Notes: generated by a model not told the origin, from the sequence alone. A stretch of 64,000 nt of DNA from Streptomyces rapamycinicus NRRL 5491 (GCF_024298965.1 NZ_CP085193.1:4464001-4528000), one strand, 5' to 3'; numbered from the stretch's first letter, positions 51,597-61,115 are shown. Translations and numbers: made by a program.

Positions 51597-52613
51597 GTGG
51601 ATTTCACCACTGGCGGACGTCTCGAAGTCCGGATCACCCCGGATGACGTGGGAAAACGCGTCTCGGTCAGGCTTCTGACCGAAGATCGTGAGCCCGGTGC
51701 CACCTTCACCGACGTGGTCGGGGTTCTCACATCGTGGACCGAGGGCGCGCTCTCCATCACCCGGCGTACCGGTGAGCCGGTGCGGATCGCCGAGTCGTCC
51801 CTGGTGGCGGGAAAGGTGGTGCCCGCCGCACCGGCCCGCCGCCGCGGCCCCGCGGCGAGCGCGCCCGAGCTGGACCGGGTCGCCGCCCGGGCCTGGCCGC
51901 CGGTGACCAGCGAACCACTGGGCGAATGGACGCTGCGCGCCTCCGGCGGATTCACCCGGCGCGCCAATTCGGTACTGCCCCTCGGCGACCCCGGGATGGG
52001 TCTCGACGCGGCGCTGCGCCGGGTGACCGAATGGTACGCGGCCCGGGGGCTGCCCGCGTACATCCAGGTCAGCACGGGCGCCGAGGGCACCCAGGAACTG
52101 CTCGCGGCGGAGCTGGAGAGCCGCGGCTGGCTACGGGAGGTCTCCTCGCGGATGGAGATCGCGGCGCTCGCCCCCATCGGGGACCTGGACGCCGACACCT
52201 CGGCGGTGACGCTCTCCGGCCGACTCGACGACGCCTGGCTGACCCGCTACCAGCGGTCGTCCGGCGAGCCCTCGCCCGAGGCGCGGACGGTGCTGTCCGG
52301 CGGCCCGTCGGTGTGGTTCGCGACCATAGCGGCGGAAGGGGGCGGCGCCCCGGCCGCGATCGGGCGCTGTGTGGTGGACGGCCGCTGGGCCGGGTTCACC
52401 GCCGTGGAGGTCGCCCCGGAGCGGCGGCGCCAGGGGCTGGCCAAGGCCGTGATGACGGCGCTGGCCCGCAAGGCGCTCGACGAGGGCGCCTCGGCCGCGT
52501 ATCTCCAGGTGGAGACGGACAACGGCGGGGCGCACGCCCTCTACGAGGGCATGGGCTTCACCGTCCACCACGGCTATCATCACTGGCGCGCGTCCGGGGA
52601 GGATCCGCGCTGA
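51597..52613 (+). CDS. GNAT family N-acetyltransferase with N-terminal barrel
   Basis: A 338-aa protein. Residues 1-85 form a beta-rich N-terminal domain (GRLEVRITPDDVGKRVSVR; VVGVLTSW), then a GNAT domain. The acetyl-CoA loop is VAPERRRQGLAKAVM (about residue 275), then LQVETDNGGAHALYEGMGF. The middle part, with WTLRASGGFTRRANSVLP, is typical of two-domain actinobacterial GNATs. Substrate unknown. The GTG at 51597 is divergent from fdxA; the SirB1-like gene follows 18 bp later. Confidence 0.9.
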   Translation: MDFTTGGRLEVRITPDDVGKRVSVRLLTEDREPGATFTDVVGVLTSWTEGALSITRRTGEPVRIAESSLVAGKVVPAAPARRRGPAASAPELDRVAARAWPPVTSEPLGEWTLRASGGFTRRANSVLPLGDPGMGLDAALRRVTEWYAARGLPAYIQVSTGAEGTQELLAAELESRGWLREVSSRMEIAALAPIGDLDADTSAVTLSGRLDDAWLTRYQRSSGEPSPEARTVLSGGPSVWFATIAAEGGGAPAAIGRCVVDGRWAGFTAVEVAPERRRQGLAKAVMTALARKALDEGASAAYLQVETDNGGAHALYEGMGFTVHHGYHHWRASGEDPR

Positions 52614-52631
52614 GCAGGGTACGAGGCGGCT

Positions 52632-53468
52632 ATGCCACGGATGAACGACGTCTCCCGCCGCCGCTGGTTCGCCGACGCGGCCCGCGAAGAGCGCCCCGAT
52701 CTGGCGCTGCTGTGCCTGCTGGTGGGCATGGAGGCCGACCCCGGCCTGGACGAGACCGGAATCGACGAAGCGCAGATCGAGCTGGACCGGCTGGCCGGTC
52801 AGCTCCCCTTCTCCCCCGGCGGCCCCGAGGACTGGGCCGCCGCGCTGGCCCGCCTCCTCGGTGAGCGCCATGGCTTCCGGGGCGGCCCGGCCGACTACCG
52901 GCGGCTGCAGTCCTCGCTCCTCCACCAGGTGCTGCGGCGCCGCCGCGGGCTGCCGATCCTGCTGTCCGTGGTGTGGATGGAGGTGGCGCGACGGGCGGGC
53001 GCGCCGGTGTACGGGGTGGGGCTGCCGGGCCACTTCGTGGTCGGCTTCGGGGATCCTTACGGCGGCCATGTGCTGGCCAATCCGTTCGACGGCGGGCGGC
53101 CGCTGTCCGCCGAGGACGCGGCGACGCTGGTGTCGGGGGCCACGGGCGCCCCGCTGTCGCCGTCGATGCTGACCCCGGCCGGGCCGCTGGACATCGTGCT
53201 GCGGATCCTCAACAACATCCGCGCCTGGGCGTCCGCCCGCCCCGAGCGCACCGATGTCCGGCTCTGGGCACTGGAGCTGTCCCTGCTGCTGCCCAGCCAT
53301 CCGGCCGAGTTGCGCTACGAGCGGGCGAAACTCCTCGTGGAGCGGGGCGAGTTCCTGACCGGCGCCAGGGAGCTGGAGGACTACGCGGAGATCGTGGCGG
53401 CGGTGGAGCCCGACGCCGCCGAGACGATACGCAGGCAGGCCCGCGCCGCCCGCGCGATGCTGAACTGA
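52632..53468 (+). CDS. SirB1/transglutaminase-like family protein
   Basis: A 278-aa protein with LLCLLVGMEADPGLD, SSLLHQVLRRRRGLPILLSVVWMEVARR, VYGVGLPGHFVVGF and ILNNIRAW, the SirB1 pattern. In the transglutaminase fold the nucleophile would be Cys before the helix, but here the ILLSVVW position has Ser, so the enzyme may be inactive. The GH motif in LPGHFVV could supply a His. The C-terminal part is tetratricopeptide-like. Co-transcribed with the GNAT gene. Confidence 0.85.
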   Translation: MPRMNDVSRRRWFADAAREERPDLALLCLLVGMEADPGLDETGIDEAQIELDRLAGQLPFSPGGPEDWAAALARLLGERHGFRGGPADYRRLQSSLLHQVLRRRRGLPILLSVVWMEVARRAGAPVYGVGLPGHFVVGFGDPYGGHVLANPFDGGRPLSAEDAATLVSGATGAPLSPSMLTPAGPLDIVLRILNNIRAWASARPERTDVRLWALELSLLLPSHPAELRYERAKLLVERGEFLTGARELEDYAEIVAAVEPDAAETIRRQARAARAMLN

Positions 53469-53514
53469 GCGCCCCGCCCGGCGCGGCCCCGCGCCCCCGT
53501 CCAGGGCTCGGTCG

Positions 53515-54120
53515 CTACAGCCACCCCTTGTCGCGGGCGATGCGGACGGCGTCGGCGCGGTTGCGGGCGGCGGTCTTCTGGATGGCCGTGGAGAGGTAGT
53601 TGCGGACCGTGCCCGCCGACAGGTTCAGGGCGCGGGCCAGCTCCGCGTTGGTCGAACCGTCCGCCGAGGCGCGCAGCACCTCGCGCTCCCGCGCGGTCAG
53701 CGGGCTGGCCCCGTCCACGAGCGCGGCGGCGGCCAGCGTGGGGTCGATCACCCGCTCCCCGCGCAGCACCCGCCGTATCGCGTCCGCGAGCTGCGCCGCC
53801 GGGGCGTCCTTGACCAGGAAGGCGTCGGCGCCGGACTCCATGGCGCGGCGCAGATAGCCGGGGCGGCCGAAGGTGGTCAGGATCACGATCCGGATCCCGG
53901 GCTCGGCCCGGTGCAGCGCGGCGGCGGCCTCGATCCCGCTCATACCGGGCATCTCGATGTCCAGCAGCGCCACATCGGGGCGATGGGTCCGGGTGGCGTC
54001 CACGACCTCGTCGCCGCGCGCCACCTGCGCGACGACCTCGATCTCGTCGTCGAGCCCGAGGAGCGCGGCCAGCGCCTCCCGCACCATGGACTGGTCCTCG
54101 GCCAGCAGTACCCGGATCAC
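53515..54120 (-). CDS. NarL/DesR-type response regulator
   Basis: A 201-aa regulator. The receiver has AEDQ acidic residues, LLDIEMPG with the phosphoacceptor Asp near residue 54, and VKDAPAAQLADAI; the LuxR-type helix-turn-helix has LTAREREVL, STNAELARAL and SAGTVRNYLSTAI. It is paired with the histidine kinase upstream, 57 bp apart, and probably controls the adjacent ABC transporter. Confidence 0.95.
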   Translation of the reverse strand: MIRVLLAEDQSMVREALAALLGLDDEIEVVAQVARGDEVVDATRTHRPDVALLDIEMPGMSGIEAAAALHRAEPGIRIVILTTFGRPGYLRRAMESGADAFLVKDAPAAQLADAIRRVLRGERVIDPTLAAAALVDGASPLTAREREVLRASADGSTNAELARALNLSAGTVRNYLSTAIQKTAARNRADAVRIARDKGWL

Positions 54121-54177
54121 GCCCCGCAGCGTAGCCGCTCCCGTGGTGGCCAGGGCCCACCGGACCGCCCGCCCTCG

Positions 54178-55449
54178 CTACGGCGCGGCCTTCGAGGGCA
54201 ACTCCACGCGGGCGCCGCGGGAGAGCGGGACCAGGGCCCGGAGGGTGAAGCCGCCGCGCTCGCCGGGGCCGGTCTCCAGGCGGCCGTCGGCCAGCTGGAG
54301 CCGCTCGGCCAGCCCGGTGAGCCCGTTGCCGTGCGGGCCGGTGGCGCCGCGGCCGTCGTCGGTGACGGTCAGGCGCAGCTCGTCGCCCGTCTCGTCGAGC
54401 GTCACCGCACAGCGCCGCGCCCCGCTGTGCCGCACCACATTGGTGACCGCCTCGCGCAGCGCCCAGGCCAGCGCCCCCTCCTGGTCGGGCGGGAGGTCGG
54501 GGTGGTGGATACCGGCCCGGCTCAGATCGGCGGCGATGCCCCCGGCGGCGAGGGCGGTACGGGCCCCGGCGACCTCGGCCTCCAGAGTGGGGCGGCGAAA
54601 GCCGCTGACCGCTTCCCTGACGTCCACCAGCGCCTGCCTGCTGACCCGCTCGATATCGGCCACCTGCCGCGCCGCCTGCTCGGGCTTGTCGGGCAGCATC
54701 CGGCCCGCCAGCTCGCTCTTGAGCGTGATCAGGGAGAGCGAGTGGCCCAGCAGATCGTGCAGATCGCGGGCGAGCCGCAGCCGCTCCTCGTTGGCGGCGA
54801 GCTGGGCCACGGTGGCGCGGGCGGCGCGCAGCGCCCGGGTGGTGCGGACCATCTGCCCCACCGCGCTCATCGCGAAGCCGCCGAGCAGCGAGGGGATGAC
54901 CAGGGCGGACACCAGTCCGTGCGAGCCGCGCACCAGCACCCCGATACCCACCATGAACGCCGTGTTCAGCGGGATCGCCCAGCTCGACAGCCGCAGCGGC
55001 AGCACCGCCCCGAAGGCGACGGACACATAGACCGAGAGCACCAGCCAGGCGTCGCCCATGGTGAGGGTGAGCACGGCGGCGAGGACGCTGATCATGCCCA
55101 GCGCCCCCAGGACCGCGGCCCGGCTCAGCGCCCGCCCGGTGTGCCGGAAGACCAGCATCAGATAGACGGCGACGAAGACCAGCAGGCCGAGACCGCCGCA
55201 CACGGTGGCCGGGGCGGTGTGGTGGCCGTCGGCCAGATCGCTCACCGGCGCGCCCATATAGGCCATCCAGATCCCGATCCACATCAGCTTGACCAGCGCC
55301 TGTTTGCGGTTCTCGGGGGGCTGCCCGATGGCGGCCACCCGGTCGTTCTCCTCGTCGTACGCCATCGCGTCGGCCCACCAGGTCAGCCGGCGGCGCCCGC
55401 CGGGGCGGACTTCCGGATCGCCGTCGGTCCACTCGGCCCGGTCAGCCAT
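54178..55449 (-). CDS. DesK-type sensor histidine kinase
   Basis: A 423-aa kinase with four to six membrane helices (about 60-185), then a HisKA_3 domain with RLARDLHDLLGHSLS (phospho-His231) and a HATPase with VTNVVRHSGARR and TVTDDGRGATG. Membrane-only sensing suggests lipid, cell-wall or antibiotic stress as signal. The ATG follows GAGGAGGG. It lies downstream of the ABC transporter genes. Confidence 0.93.
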   Translation of the reverse strand: MADRAEWTDGDPEVRPGGRRRLTWWADAMAYDEENDRVAAIGQPPENRKQALVKLMWIGIWMAYMGAPVSDLADGHHTAPATVCGGLGLLVFVAVYLMLVFRHTGRALSRAAVLGALGMISVLAAVLTLTMGDAWLVLSVYVSVAFGAVLPLRLSSWAIPLNTAFMVGIGVLVRGSHGLVSALVIPSLLGGFAMSAVGQMVRTTRALRAARATVAQLAANEERLRLARDLHDLLGHSLSLITLKSELAGRMLPDKPEQAARQVADIERVSRQALVDVREAVSGFRRPTLEAEVAGARTALAAGGIAADLSRAGIHHPDLPPDQEGALAWALREAVTNVVRHSGARRCAVTLDETGDELRLTVTDDGRGATGPHGNGLTGLAERLQLADGRLETGPGERGGFTLRALVPLSRGARVELPSKAAP

Positions 55450-55495
55450 GGTTCTTCCCTCCTCGGATCCCGCCTCGGGCCACGCCCTCGGTCAT

Positions 55496-55552
55496 GCCTT
55501 ACGGGTGCGCTCACGCCTTACGGGTGCGCTCACTCCTTACGGCGTCCCTCAC
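55496..55552. repeat. Three 19-bp tandem repeats at the end of the permease gene
   Basis: Two identical 19-bp units (55496-55514 and 55515-55533) and a third variant (55534-55552) overlap the permease stop codon region and each contain CCTTACGG. Confidence 0.85.
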
Positions 55553-56292
55553 GCCTTGCGGGTGTCCTTGCGGTACAGCCACGCCGCACCGCCCGCGAAG
55601 ACCACGAGGTAGCCGATGAGCAGCGCCACGTCCTTGGTGTGCGGGGCGCCGCCCAGCTCGATCGCCTGGCCGAGCGCGGTGTAGGCGTGGGTGGGCAGAT
55701 AGTCGCCGATGTTCTCCAGCCACTGCGGATACGACGTGGTGGGCATCCACAGCCCGCCGAGGATCGAAAGACCGAAGTAGATGATCATCGTCAGCGGCCG
55801 TACCGCGTCGCCGCTCGCCAGATAGCCGATGGCCACCCCGAGCGCGGCGAAGACCAGGGAGCCCGCCCAGATGGCGCCGGTCAGCGCCGCCCACTCCCAG
55901 ACGGCGTCCAGCCGTACGCCCTTGACGGCGGCGGCCACCACGAAGACGATCACGATCGAGGGCAGGGTGGCCACCGCGCCCACGGCGATCTTGGCCGCCA
56001 CATAGCCGTGCCCGGGCAGCGGGGTGAGCCGCAACTGCCGGGTCCAGCCGCCCTCGCGCTCCTTGGCGATCCGCTCGCCGTTGCCCATCAGCCCGGCGGT
56101 CAGCGCTCCGAAGGAGGCCATCGCGACCATGTAGTAGAGCGGCATCGACAGCCGGGTGCCGGGCACGTGGTCGTGGGCGTCGGTGCTGCCCGCGATCAGC
56201 AGGAAGAGCACGGACGGATAGATGATCGTGAAGAACATGAACTTGCGATTGCGCAGGGTCCGCGCGATCTCCAGCTTGACCAGCGCCTTCAT
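55549..56292 (-). CDS. ABC-2 type transporter permease
   Basis: A 247-aa protein with six membrane helices and FFTIIYPSVLFLLIAGS near the start and WTRQLRLTPLPGHGYVAAK in the loop typical of ABC-2 permeases. It probably exports a drug or lipid. The ATG overlaps the ATPase stop (ATGA). Ends in the 19-bp repeats. Confidence 0.93.
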   Translation of the reverse strand: MKALVKLEIARTLRNRKFMFFTIIYPSVLFLLIAGSTDAHDHVPGTRLSMPLYYMVAMASFGALTAGLMGNGERIAKEREGGWTRQLRLTPLPGHGYVAAKIAVGAVATLPSIVIVFVVAAAVKGVRLDAVWEWAALTGAIWAGSLVFAALGVAIGYLASGDAVRPLTMIIYFGLSILGGLWMPTTSYPQWLENIGDYLPTHAYTALGQAIELGGAPHTKDVALLIGYLVVFAGGAAWLYRKDTRKA

Positions 56293-57284
56293 CGTGCGGA
56301 CTCCTCAACTGTGGGCGCGGTGTCGCCGGCCAGGTCGGTGGCGGCGTCGGTGATGGCGAGGAACGCCTGCTCCAGGCCGAGGCCGGTGACCTCGAGCCCG
56401 TGCGGATAGAGCCCGAGCCCGTAGACCGCGTGGACGGTCGCGTCCGCGTCGGTGGACCGTATCCGTACGGTACGCCCCGAAATCTCGATCCCGGTCAGCG
56501 CGGGCAGGGCGCGCAGCGCCGGCTCGTCGACCGGCCCGTCCAGTTCGAAGGAGATCCGGCGGGCCCCGGCCATCGCCTTGATCTCGGCGGAGGAGCCGTC
56601 GGCCAGCACCCGGCCGCCGTGCAGCACGATCACCCGGTCGGCGATGGCGTCGGCCTCGTCGAGGTAGTGGGTGGCGAACAGGATGGTGCGGCCCTGCTTC
56701 GCCTGGTCCCGCATCGCGCCCCAGAAGGTCTGCCGGGACGAGACGTCCATACCGGTCGTGGGCTCGTCCAGCACGATCAGATCGGAGGCCCCGGCGGTCG
56801 CGAACGCGAAGCGCACCCGCTGCTCCTGGCCGCCGGAGAGCTTGTTCACCTTGCGGGAGGCGATCTCGGTGATCCCCGCCCGCTCCAGCACCTCGTCCAC
56901 CGGATGGCCCTTGGGGTGCAGATCGCAGGCCAGCCCCACCAGCTCGCGGACCGTCACCTCCTCCATCAGAGCGCCGCTCTGGAGCATCGCGCCGACCCGG
57001 CCGCGGACGATGGCCTGGCGCGGGGTGGTGCCGAAGACCTCCACCCGGCCGGAGTCGGGGTGGCGCAGGCCGAGCAGCAGATCGAGGCTGGAGGACTTGC
57101 CGGCGCCGTTGGGGCCCAGCAGGGCGACGGTCTCCCCCGGATACAGGGTGAGATCGAGATCGGTCACGGCGCGCACACTGCCGTAGGCCTTGTTCACCTT
57201 CTCGAAGCGGACCACGGGCGGGGCGCCCGTGGTGGCGGCCCCGGCGCCGGGGGCGGAAACAGCGGTCGTTGCGGTCATGGCCAT
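56289..57284 (-). CDS. ABC transporter ATP-binding protein
   Basis: A 331-aa ATPase of the DrrA/CcmA-like group. Walker A GPNGAGKSS, LSGGQEQRVRFAFAT as signature, LIVLDEPTTGMD as Walker B, and FATHYLDEADAIADR as H-loop. A C-terminal extension of about 85 residues follows. The start is ATG 57284 or 57278. First gene of the four-gene ABC/two-component unit; substrate unknown. Confidence 0.95.
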   Translation of the reverse strand: MAMTATTAVSAPGAGAATTGAPPVVRFEKVNKAYGSVRAVTDLDLTLYPGETVALLGPNGAGKSSSLDLLLGLRHPDSGRVEVFGTTPRQAIVRGRVGAMLQSGALMEEVTVRELVGLACDLHPKGHPVDEVLERAGITEIASRKVNKLSGGQEQRVRFAFATAGASDLIVLDEPTTGMDVSSRQTFWGAMRDQAKQGRTILFATHYLDEADAIADRVIVLHGGRVLADGSSAEIKAMAGARRISFELDGPVDEPALRALPALTGIEISGRTVRIRSTDADATVHAVYGLGLYPHGLEVTGLGLEQAFLAITDAATDLAGDTAPTVEESAR

Positions 57285-57407
57285 AAGACTGGCCGAGGGC
57301 GGGGCGTGACCGGCAGTGTCAGCGGTCGTGACCTGGAGATGACAGATGTCATGGGTCGGGCTGTGAAGCGGCCCGGCGAAGGACGGGGCTCAAAAGGCCG
57401 GGCGCAC

Positions 57408-57441
57408 CGCGGCCCCCGCCCGGTGCCGGGCGGGGGCCGCG
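57408..57441 (-). terminator. Terminator after the PG_binding_4 gene
   Basis: A perfect 16-bp stem (57408-57423 with 57426-57441) lies 27 bp past the stop of the minus-strand gene and before the ABC operon start. Confidence 0.85.
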
Positions 57442-57467
57442 TCGTCCGACCGCGGGTGAGGGGCCGG

Positions 57468-59663
57468 TCAGTTGTCCTTGCCGACGACGCTGATGCGCTC
57501 GCTGGGCGTCTTGCCGCGCAGCGCCAGGCGCAGCGCCGACTCCACGTCCTCCGGGGTGACGGGCTTCTTGGAGCCGTCGCCCCGCTCGAGCAGGACACCG
57601 TCGAAGGTCCCGCCGTAGAGCTGCTTGAGGACGGCCAGGTCGTAGTGCTCCACCAGCTTGCCGTCGACCACCCGCATGGAGAGGATCTTCGGCAGCGACT
57701 TGTCCGGGCCGAACTGGATCGAGTGCTGGGCGTCCGTCTGGACCGTGGCCAGCCCCGACATCGCGGGCTCGGCGAAGCTCTTCAGCTTCCGGTCCACCTC
57801 GGCCTTGCTGACCGTGGGGCGCTTGACGGTGACCGGCAGGGTGATGGCCTTGTTCTGGCCGGTCTCGGCGCGCAGCTGGAACCCGTCCGAGACGGCCTTG
57901 ACCGCCTTGTCCACGTCCAGCCCCTTGCCCTCCTTGCCGTACACCGGGACGGCCTTGCCGGAGGTGAAGCTGATGCCGCCCTCGCGGGCCGTGCCGGAGT
58001 CGCCCGCGAGCCGCTCCAGGGCGTCCCGCAGCTTCTCCTCGTCGACGGTGACCGCCGGTTCGGCCTCATGGGTGCCGCCGAAGAGCGAGCCGATCACGGT
58101 GACCGGGTTGTAGTCCCGGCCCGCGACGTTCCGGACCGTGGCCTCGGTGTCGAGTGCCAGGCCCGCGACGGACGGCTTGATCTCCTTCTCCTGGCCGTCG
58201 ACCGACACCGTCAGCGGGGCGGTGGTGCGCTTGCCCAGCTTGGAGTCCAGCTTGTCACCGGCGACCTCCTTGGAGGTGCCGCCGATGTCGACGCCGAGGA
58301 CGGTGGTGCCGTTCGGCACATCGGCGTGGTTCATCACCAGACCGGCCGCGTAGGCCCCGCCCGCGATCACGAACAGCAGGCCCCCGGCCATGACGACCTT
58401 GGACCGGCCCTTCTTCTTCTTGGACTTGCCGGCCTTCGGGGCGGACGGCGCCGGGGCGCTGTCGCCGCCGGGCGCCGGGGCCCCCGGACCGCCCGGAACG
58501 GGCGGGGCCGGCGGCTTGGCCCGGCCCTCGGCCGAGGGCACCACGGGCACCCCGCTGACCAACGTGTCGCTGGAGATCTGCTCCGGCGGCACGCCGCCGG
58601 TCGGCGTGGGCTCGGGATCCCGGAACAGCGAGGGGGACGGGTCGGCTCCGAGGCCGTCCGCGGTTCCCGCCCCGGGGCCGGTCAGCGGGCCCACGCCGGT
58701 GGTGGCGCCGAGGCTGCCGGACAGCGGCGAACCACCCGGCGGGGTCGGCGGCTGACCGGCCGGGCCTCCCCCGGCCAGCGGGCCCACTCCGCCCGGGGGC
58801 GTCTGCGGGTCAGCGCCGTACGGGCCGCCCGCGGGGCCCGGTCCGGGCGGGGCCAGCAGGTCGCTGTCGTGCGGGCCCGCACCGGGGCCGGACGGCGGCA
58901 AGTACATGTCGCCGGTGACCGGGCCGGTGGTGGGCCCGGTCGGCTCGGGGTGGCCGGACGGGGCCTGGGCGTCGGTGAAGTACGGCAGATCGGCGACGGG
59001 GCCGCCGCCCTGCTGCGGCACCGGGAAACCCTGAGTGGTGTCGGGGGCCGGGAATCCCTGCGTGGTGTCCGGCGAGGGGAATCCCTGAGTGGTGTCGGGT
59101 GCGGGGAATCCCTGGGTGGTGTCCGGGGCCGGGGGCATCGGCGGCTTCGGGGTGCTGCCGGTGGCCGACGAGCCGCTTCTGGGCTTACGGGGCGCGAACC
59201 AGTCGCTGGTCCGCTCACCGTCGCCCTTGCCGCTCTTCCGCTCCCGGCCCTCGGTGGGCTCGTTGGCCCCGCCGGGCTCGGCCGGCACACCGCGCTCGGG
59301 TGTCGGCGTGAAGTCGGCCCGGGGCAGGGCGCTGGTGCGCTCGGCGGCGTCCTCGTCCCCGCCGGAGCGCGGCGCGGGCACGCCGTCCTCCGCGACGGGC
59401 GTGCGCATGACCACCGGCGGGATGGGCCGCGACCCCGGAATGTTGATCTTGATCCGGGTCGTCAGCGTGGTCTCGGTCTTCGGCTCCTCCGGCTTGGCCG
59501 CGGCACGCGCCTGCCCATCCTCGGCGGCGCCCTGCGGGGCCTCCTGCGTGGGGTTCGGCGAGGGGTACTGGCGGGATCCGTACGGCGGGGTGCCGGACGG
59601 GTAGGCGGCACCGCCGCTTCCCTCCCGGGGCCCGGAGGACGAACTGTCAGATTCACGGCTCAA
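57468..59663 (-). CDS. PG_binding_4 (VanW/YoaR-like) membrane protein with long disordered region
   Basis: A 731-aa protein. Residues 1-415 are disordered, Pro/Gly-rich and contain four copies of PDTTQGFPA (about 180-210). A basic KSKKKKGRSK stretch precedes one membrane helix (about 425-445). The extracellular half has two PG_binding_4-type domains (VPNGTTVLGVDIGGTS; TVDEEKLRDALERLA) and ISVVGKDN at the end. It probably binds peptidoglycan; no L,D-transpeptidase Cys is present. It starts at TTG 59663 after GGGAG. Upstream 59664-59859 has no gene. Confidence 0.85.
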   Translation of the reverse strand: MSRESDSSSSGPREGSGGAAYPSGTPPYGSRQYPSPNPTQEAPQGAAEDGQARAAAKPEEPKTETTLTTRIKINIPGSRPIPPVVMRTPVAEDGVPAPRSGGDEDAAERTSALPRADFTPTPERGVPAEPGGANEPTEGRERKSGKGDGERTSDWFAPRKPRSGSSATGSTPKPPMPPAPDTTQGFPAPDTTQGFPSPDTTQGFPAPDTTQGFPVPQQGGGPVADLPYFTDAQAPSGHPEPTGPTTGPVTGDMYLPPSGPGAGPHDSDLLAPPGPGPAGGPYGADPQTPPGGVGPLAGGGPAGQPPTPPGGSPLSGSLGATTGVGPLTGPGAGTADGLGADPSPSLFRDPEPTPTGGVPPEQISSDTLVSGVPVVPSAEGRAKPPAPPVPGGPGAPAPGGDSAPAPSAPKAGKSKKKKGRSKVVMAGGLLFVIAGGAYAAGLVMNHADVPNGTTVLGVDIGGTSKEVAGDKLDSKLGKRTTAPLTVSVDGQEKEIKPSVAGLALDTEATVRNVAGRDYNPVTVIGSLFGGTHEAEPAVTVDEEKLRDALERLAGDSGTAREGGISFTSGKAVPVYGKEGKGLDVDKAVKAVSDGFQLRAETGQNKAITLPVTVKRPTVSKAEVDRKLKSFAEPAMSGLATVQTDAQHSIQFGPDKSLPKILSMRVVDGKLVEHYDLAVLKQLYGGTFDGVLLERGDGSKKPVTPEDVESALRLALRGKTPSERISVVGKDN
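59028..59135. repeat. Four 27-bp in-frame repeats
   Basis: Four copies of a 27-bp unit encode PDTTQGFP(A/S/V) in the PG_binding_4 gene. The first and third copies are nearly identical. Confidence 0.85.
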
Positions 59664-59859
59664 AGCAGGTTCTCCCAGTTAGCTCCGCCGCCCGTCAGAC
59701 CTCGCGCGGGCGGCTCGGCGGCGGCACCACCATACTGGGCGGTGCGGACGCGCACTTGACGGCCGCCGGATCACCGCATCCGGTACGCCCGAGGCGCACC
59801 CTTCGCCGTGTGTCCGAAGGGCCTCCGAGTGCCGGGGACGTCGTGCCAAAAACGTCACG

Positions 59860-60228
59860 TCACTTACCAAGTCGGACCGGCGGGCCAGGAGGTTGCGGCA
59901 CCAAAGGCAGCGTGGCACACATCACACCGATGAACATCCCGCCGAGGAGGAAAGCGTACGACCCCAGCCCGGCGCCGAAAAGGAAATCCCCTTCCGGACG
60001 GGAGGAAGTGAGCAGCAACACGGCCACCGTCCAGGCGCCCGCGGGCACTCCGCCGCCCATCCGGGCGCCCATGGCCTTGACCCCGCCGTAGCACAGGCCC
60101 CCGACCGCGAGCAGCGCGAGCAGCAACCCGCCCGGGAACCACGCCGCTTGGACCAGCGCGCCCGCGGCGCCCACCAGCACCCCGGCCACGGCGAGCAGGG
60201 CGTATCCGCCCAGGCGCGGGGCCGTCAT
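59860..60228 (-). CDS. DUF6113 membrane protein
   Basis: A 122-aa protein with four hydrophobic helices, [27 protein letters not shown], then [34 protein letters not shown] and [15 protein letters not shown], as in DUF6113 proteins. Its start overlaps the mshB stop in ATGA, so it is translationally coupled to mycothiol synthesis; function unknown. Confidence 0.88.
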   Translation of the reverse strand: MTAPRLGGYALLAVAGVLVGAAGALVQAAWFPGGLLLALLAVGGLCYGGVKAMGARMGGGVPAGAWTVAVLLLTSSRPEGDFLFGAGLGSYAFLLGGMFIGVMCATLPLVPQPPGPPVRLGK

Positions 60229-61109
60229 GCCGTCACCCCCGCGAACAGGTCGTCCTCGCGGTCCGCCCCGGCCTCGCCCTTGACGAGCCGGTAGTGCTCA
60301 TGGAGGAACATCGGCTGGACCAGTTCGTTGGAGAGCGCGAAGAAGGGTCCGTCCACCGCGATCTGGCTGGCGTGGGCGCGCATCGCCGCGGCCTTCGCCC
60401 CGGCGTGGCGGACGCCGTCGATGAACGCGGTGACGTCCGCGTCGGCCACGACCCCGGGGACGTCGGCCACCGTGGCGACGCCGGGGAAGAGGGAGTCGCG
60501 GCCCTCGGCCCGCAGCCGGGCGAAGCCCTCCTCGACGGCCGAGCGCGGCACGCAGTTCCAGTAGACCTTCGCGATGTCGTGCGGCTCGCCGAGGTCGGGA
60601 CGGAAGCCGGGATCGGCGGCCAGCTCCACGGCGCGCATCGCCACGCGATGCGCCTGGATGTGATCGGGGTGGCCGTAGCCCCCATTGGTGTCGTACGCCA
60701 CCAGGACCTGTGGCCGGATCTCGCGGACCACGGCCACCAGCTGCCCGGCGGCCTCGTCCAGGTCGGCCCGCCAGAAGCAGTCCGGCCGGTCGTTCTGCGG
60801 GGCGCCCATCATCCCGGAGTCGCGATAGCGGCCGGGCCCGCCCAGGAAGCGGTGGTCCTCGACCCCCAAGGCGTCCATGGCCGCGGCGAGTTCGCCGATC
60901 CGGTGCGGGCCGAGCGCGTCGTCGCGGTCGGCGGCGAGATGCGCGAGGGCGGGCGGAATGACCTCGCCCTCCTCACCGAGGGTGCAGGTCACCAGGGTGA
61001 CGTGTGCGCCCTCGGCGGCATACTTCGCCATGGTCGCGCCGTTATTGATCGACTCGTCGTCCGGATGTGCGTGCACCAGCAGCAGACGACGGGCGGGAAG
61101 AACGGTCAT
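60225..61109 (-). CDS. mshB: Mycothiol deacetylase MshB
   Basis: A 294-aa metal-dependent amidase. [15 protein letters not shown] (AHPDDE metal site), [27 protein letters not shown] and [12 protein letters not shown] (third ligand) are the LmbE/MshB marks. It removes the acetyl group from GlcNAc-inositol in mycothiol synthesis, the main thiol of actinobacteria. The ATG at 61109 lies six bases after TAGGCT, so leaderless; the GTG at 61115 is inside that window. Confidence 0.95.
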   Translation of the reverse strand: MTVLPARRLLLVHAHPDDESINNGATMAKYAAEGAHVTLVTCTLGEEGEVIPPALAHLAADRDDALGPHRIGELAAAMDALGVEDHRFLGGPGRYRDSGMMGAPQNDRPDCFWRADLDEAAGQLVAVVREIRPQVLVAYDTNGGYGHPDHIQAHRVAMRAVELAADPGFRPDLGEPHDIAKVYWNCVPRSAVEEGFARLRAEGRDSLFPGVATVADVPGVVADADVTAFIDGVRHAGAKAAAMRAHASQIAVDGPFFALSNELVQPMFLHEHYRLVKGEAGADREDDLFAGVTA

Positions 61110-61115
61110 GGGCAC

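Noticed and set aside
53911..59759. Two plus-strand frames of 832 and 1119 codons
   Set aside because: Antisense to the two-component/ABC and PG_binding_4 genes, with composition of a shadow frame.
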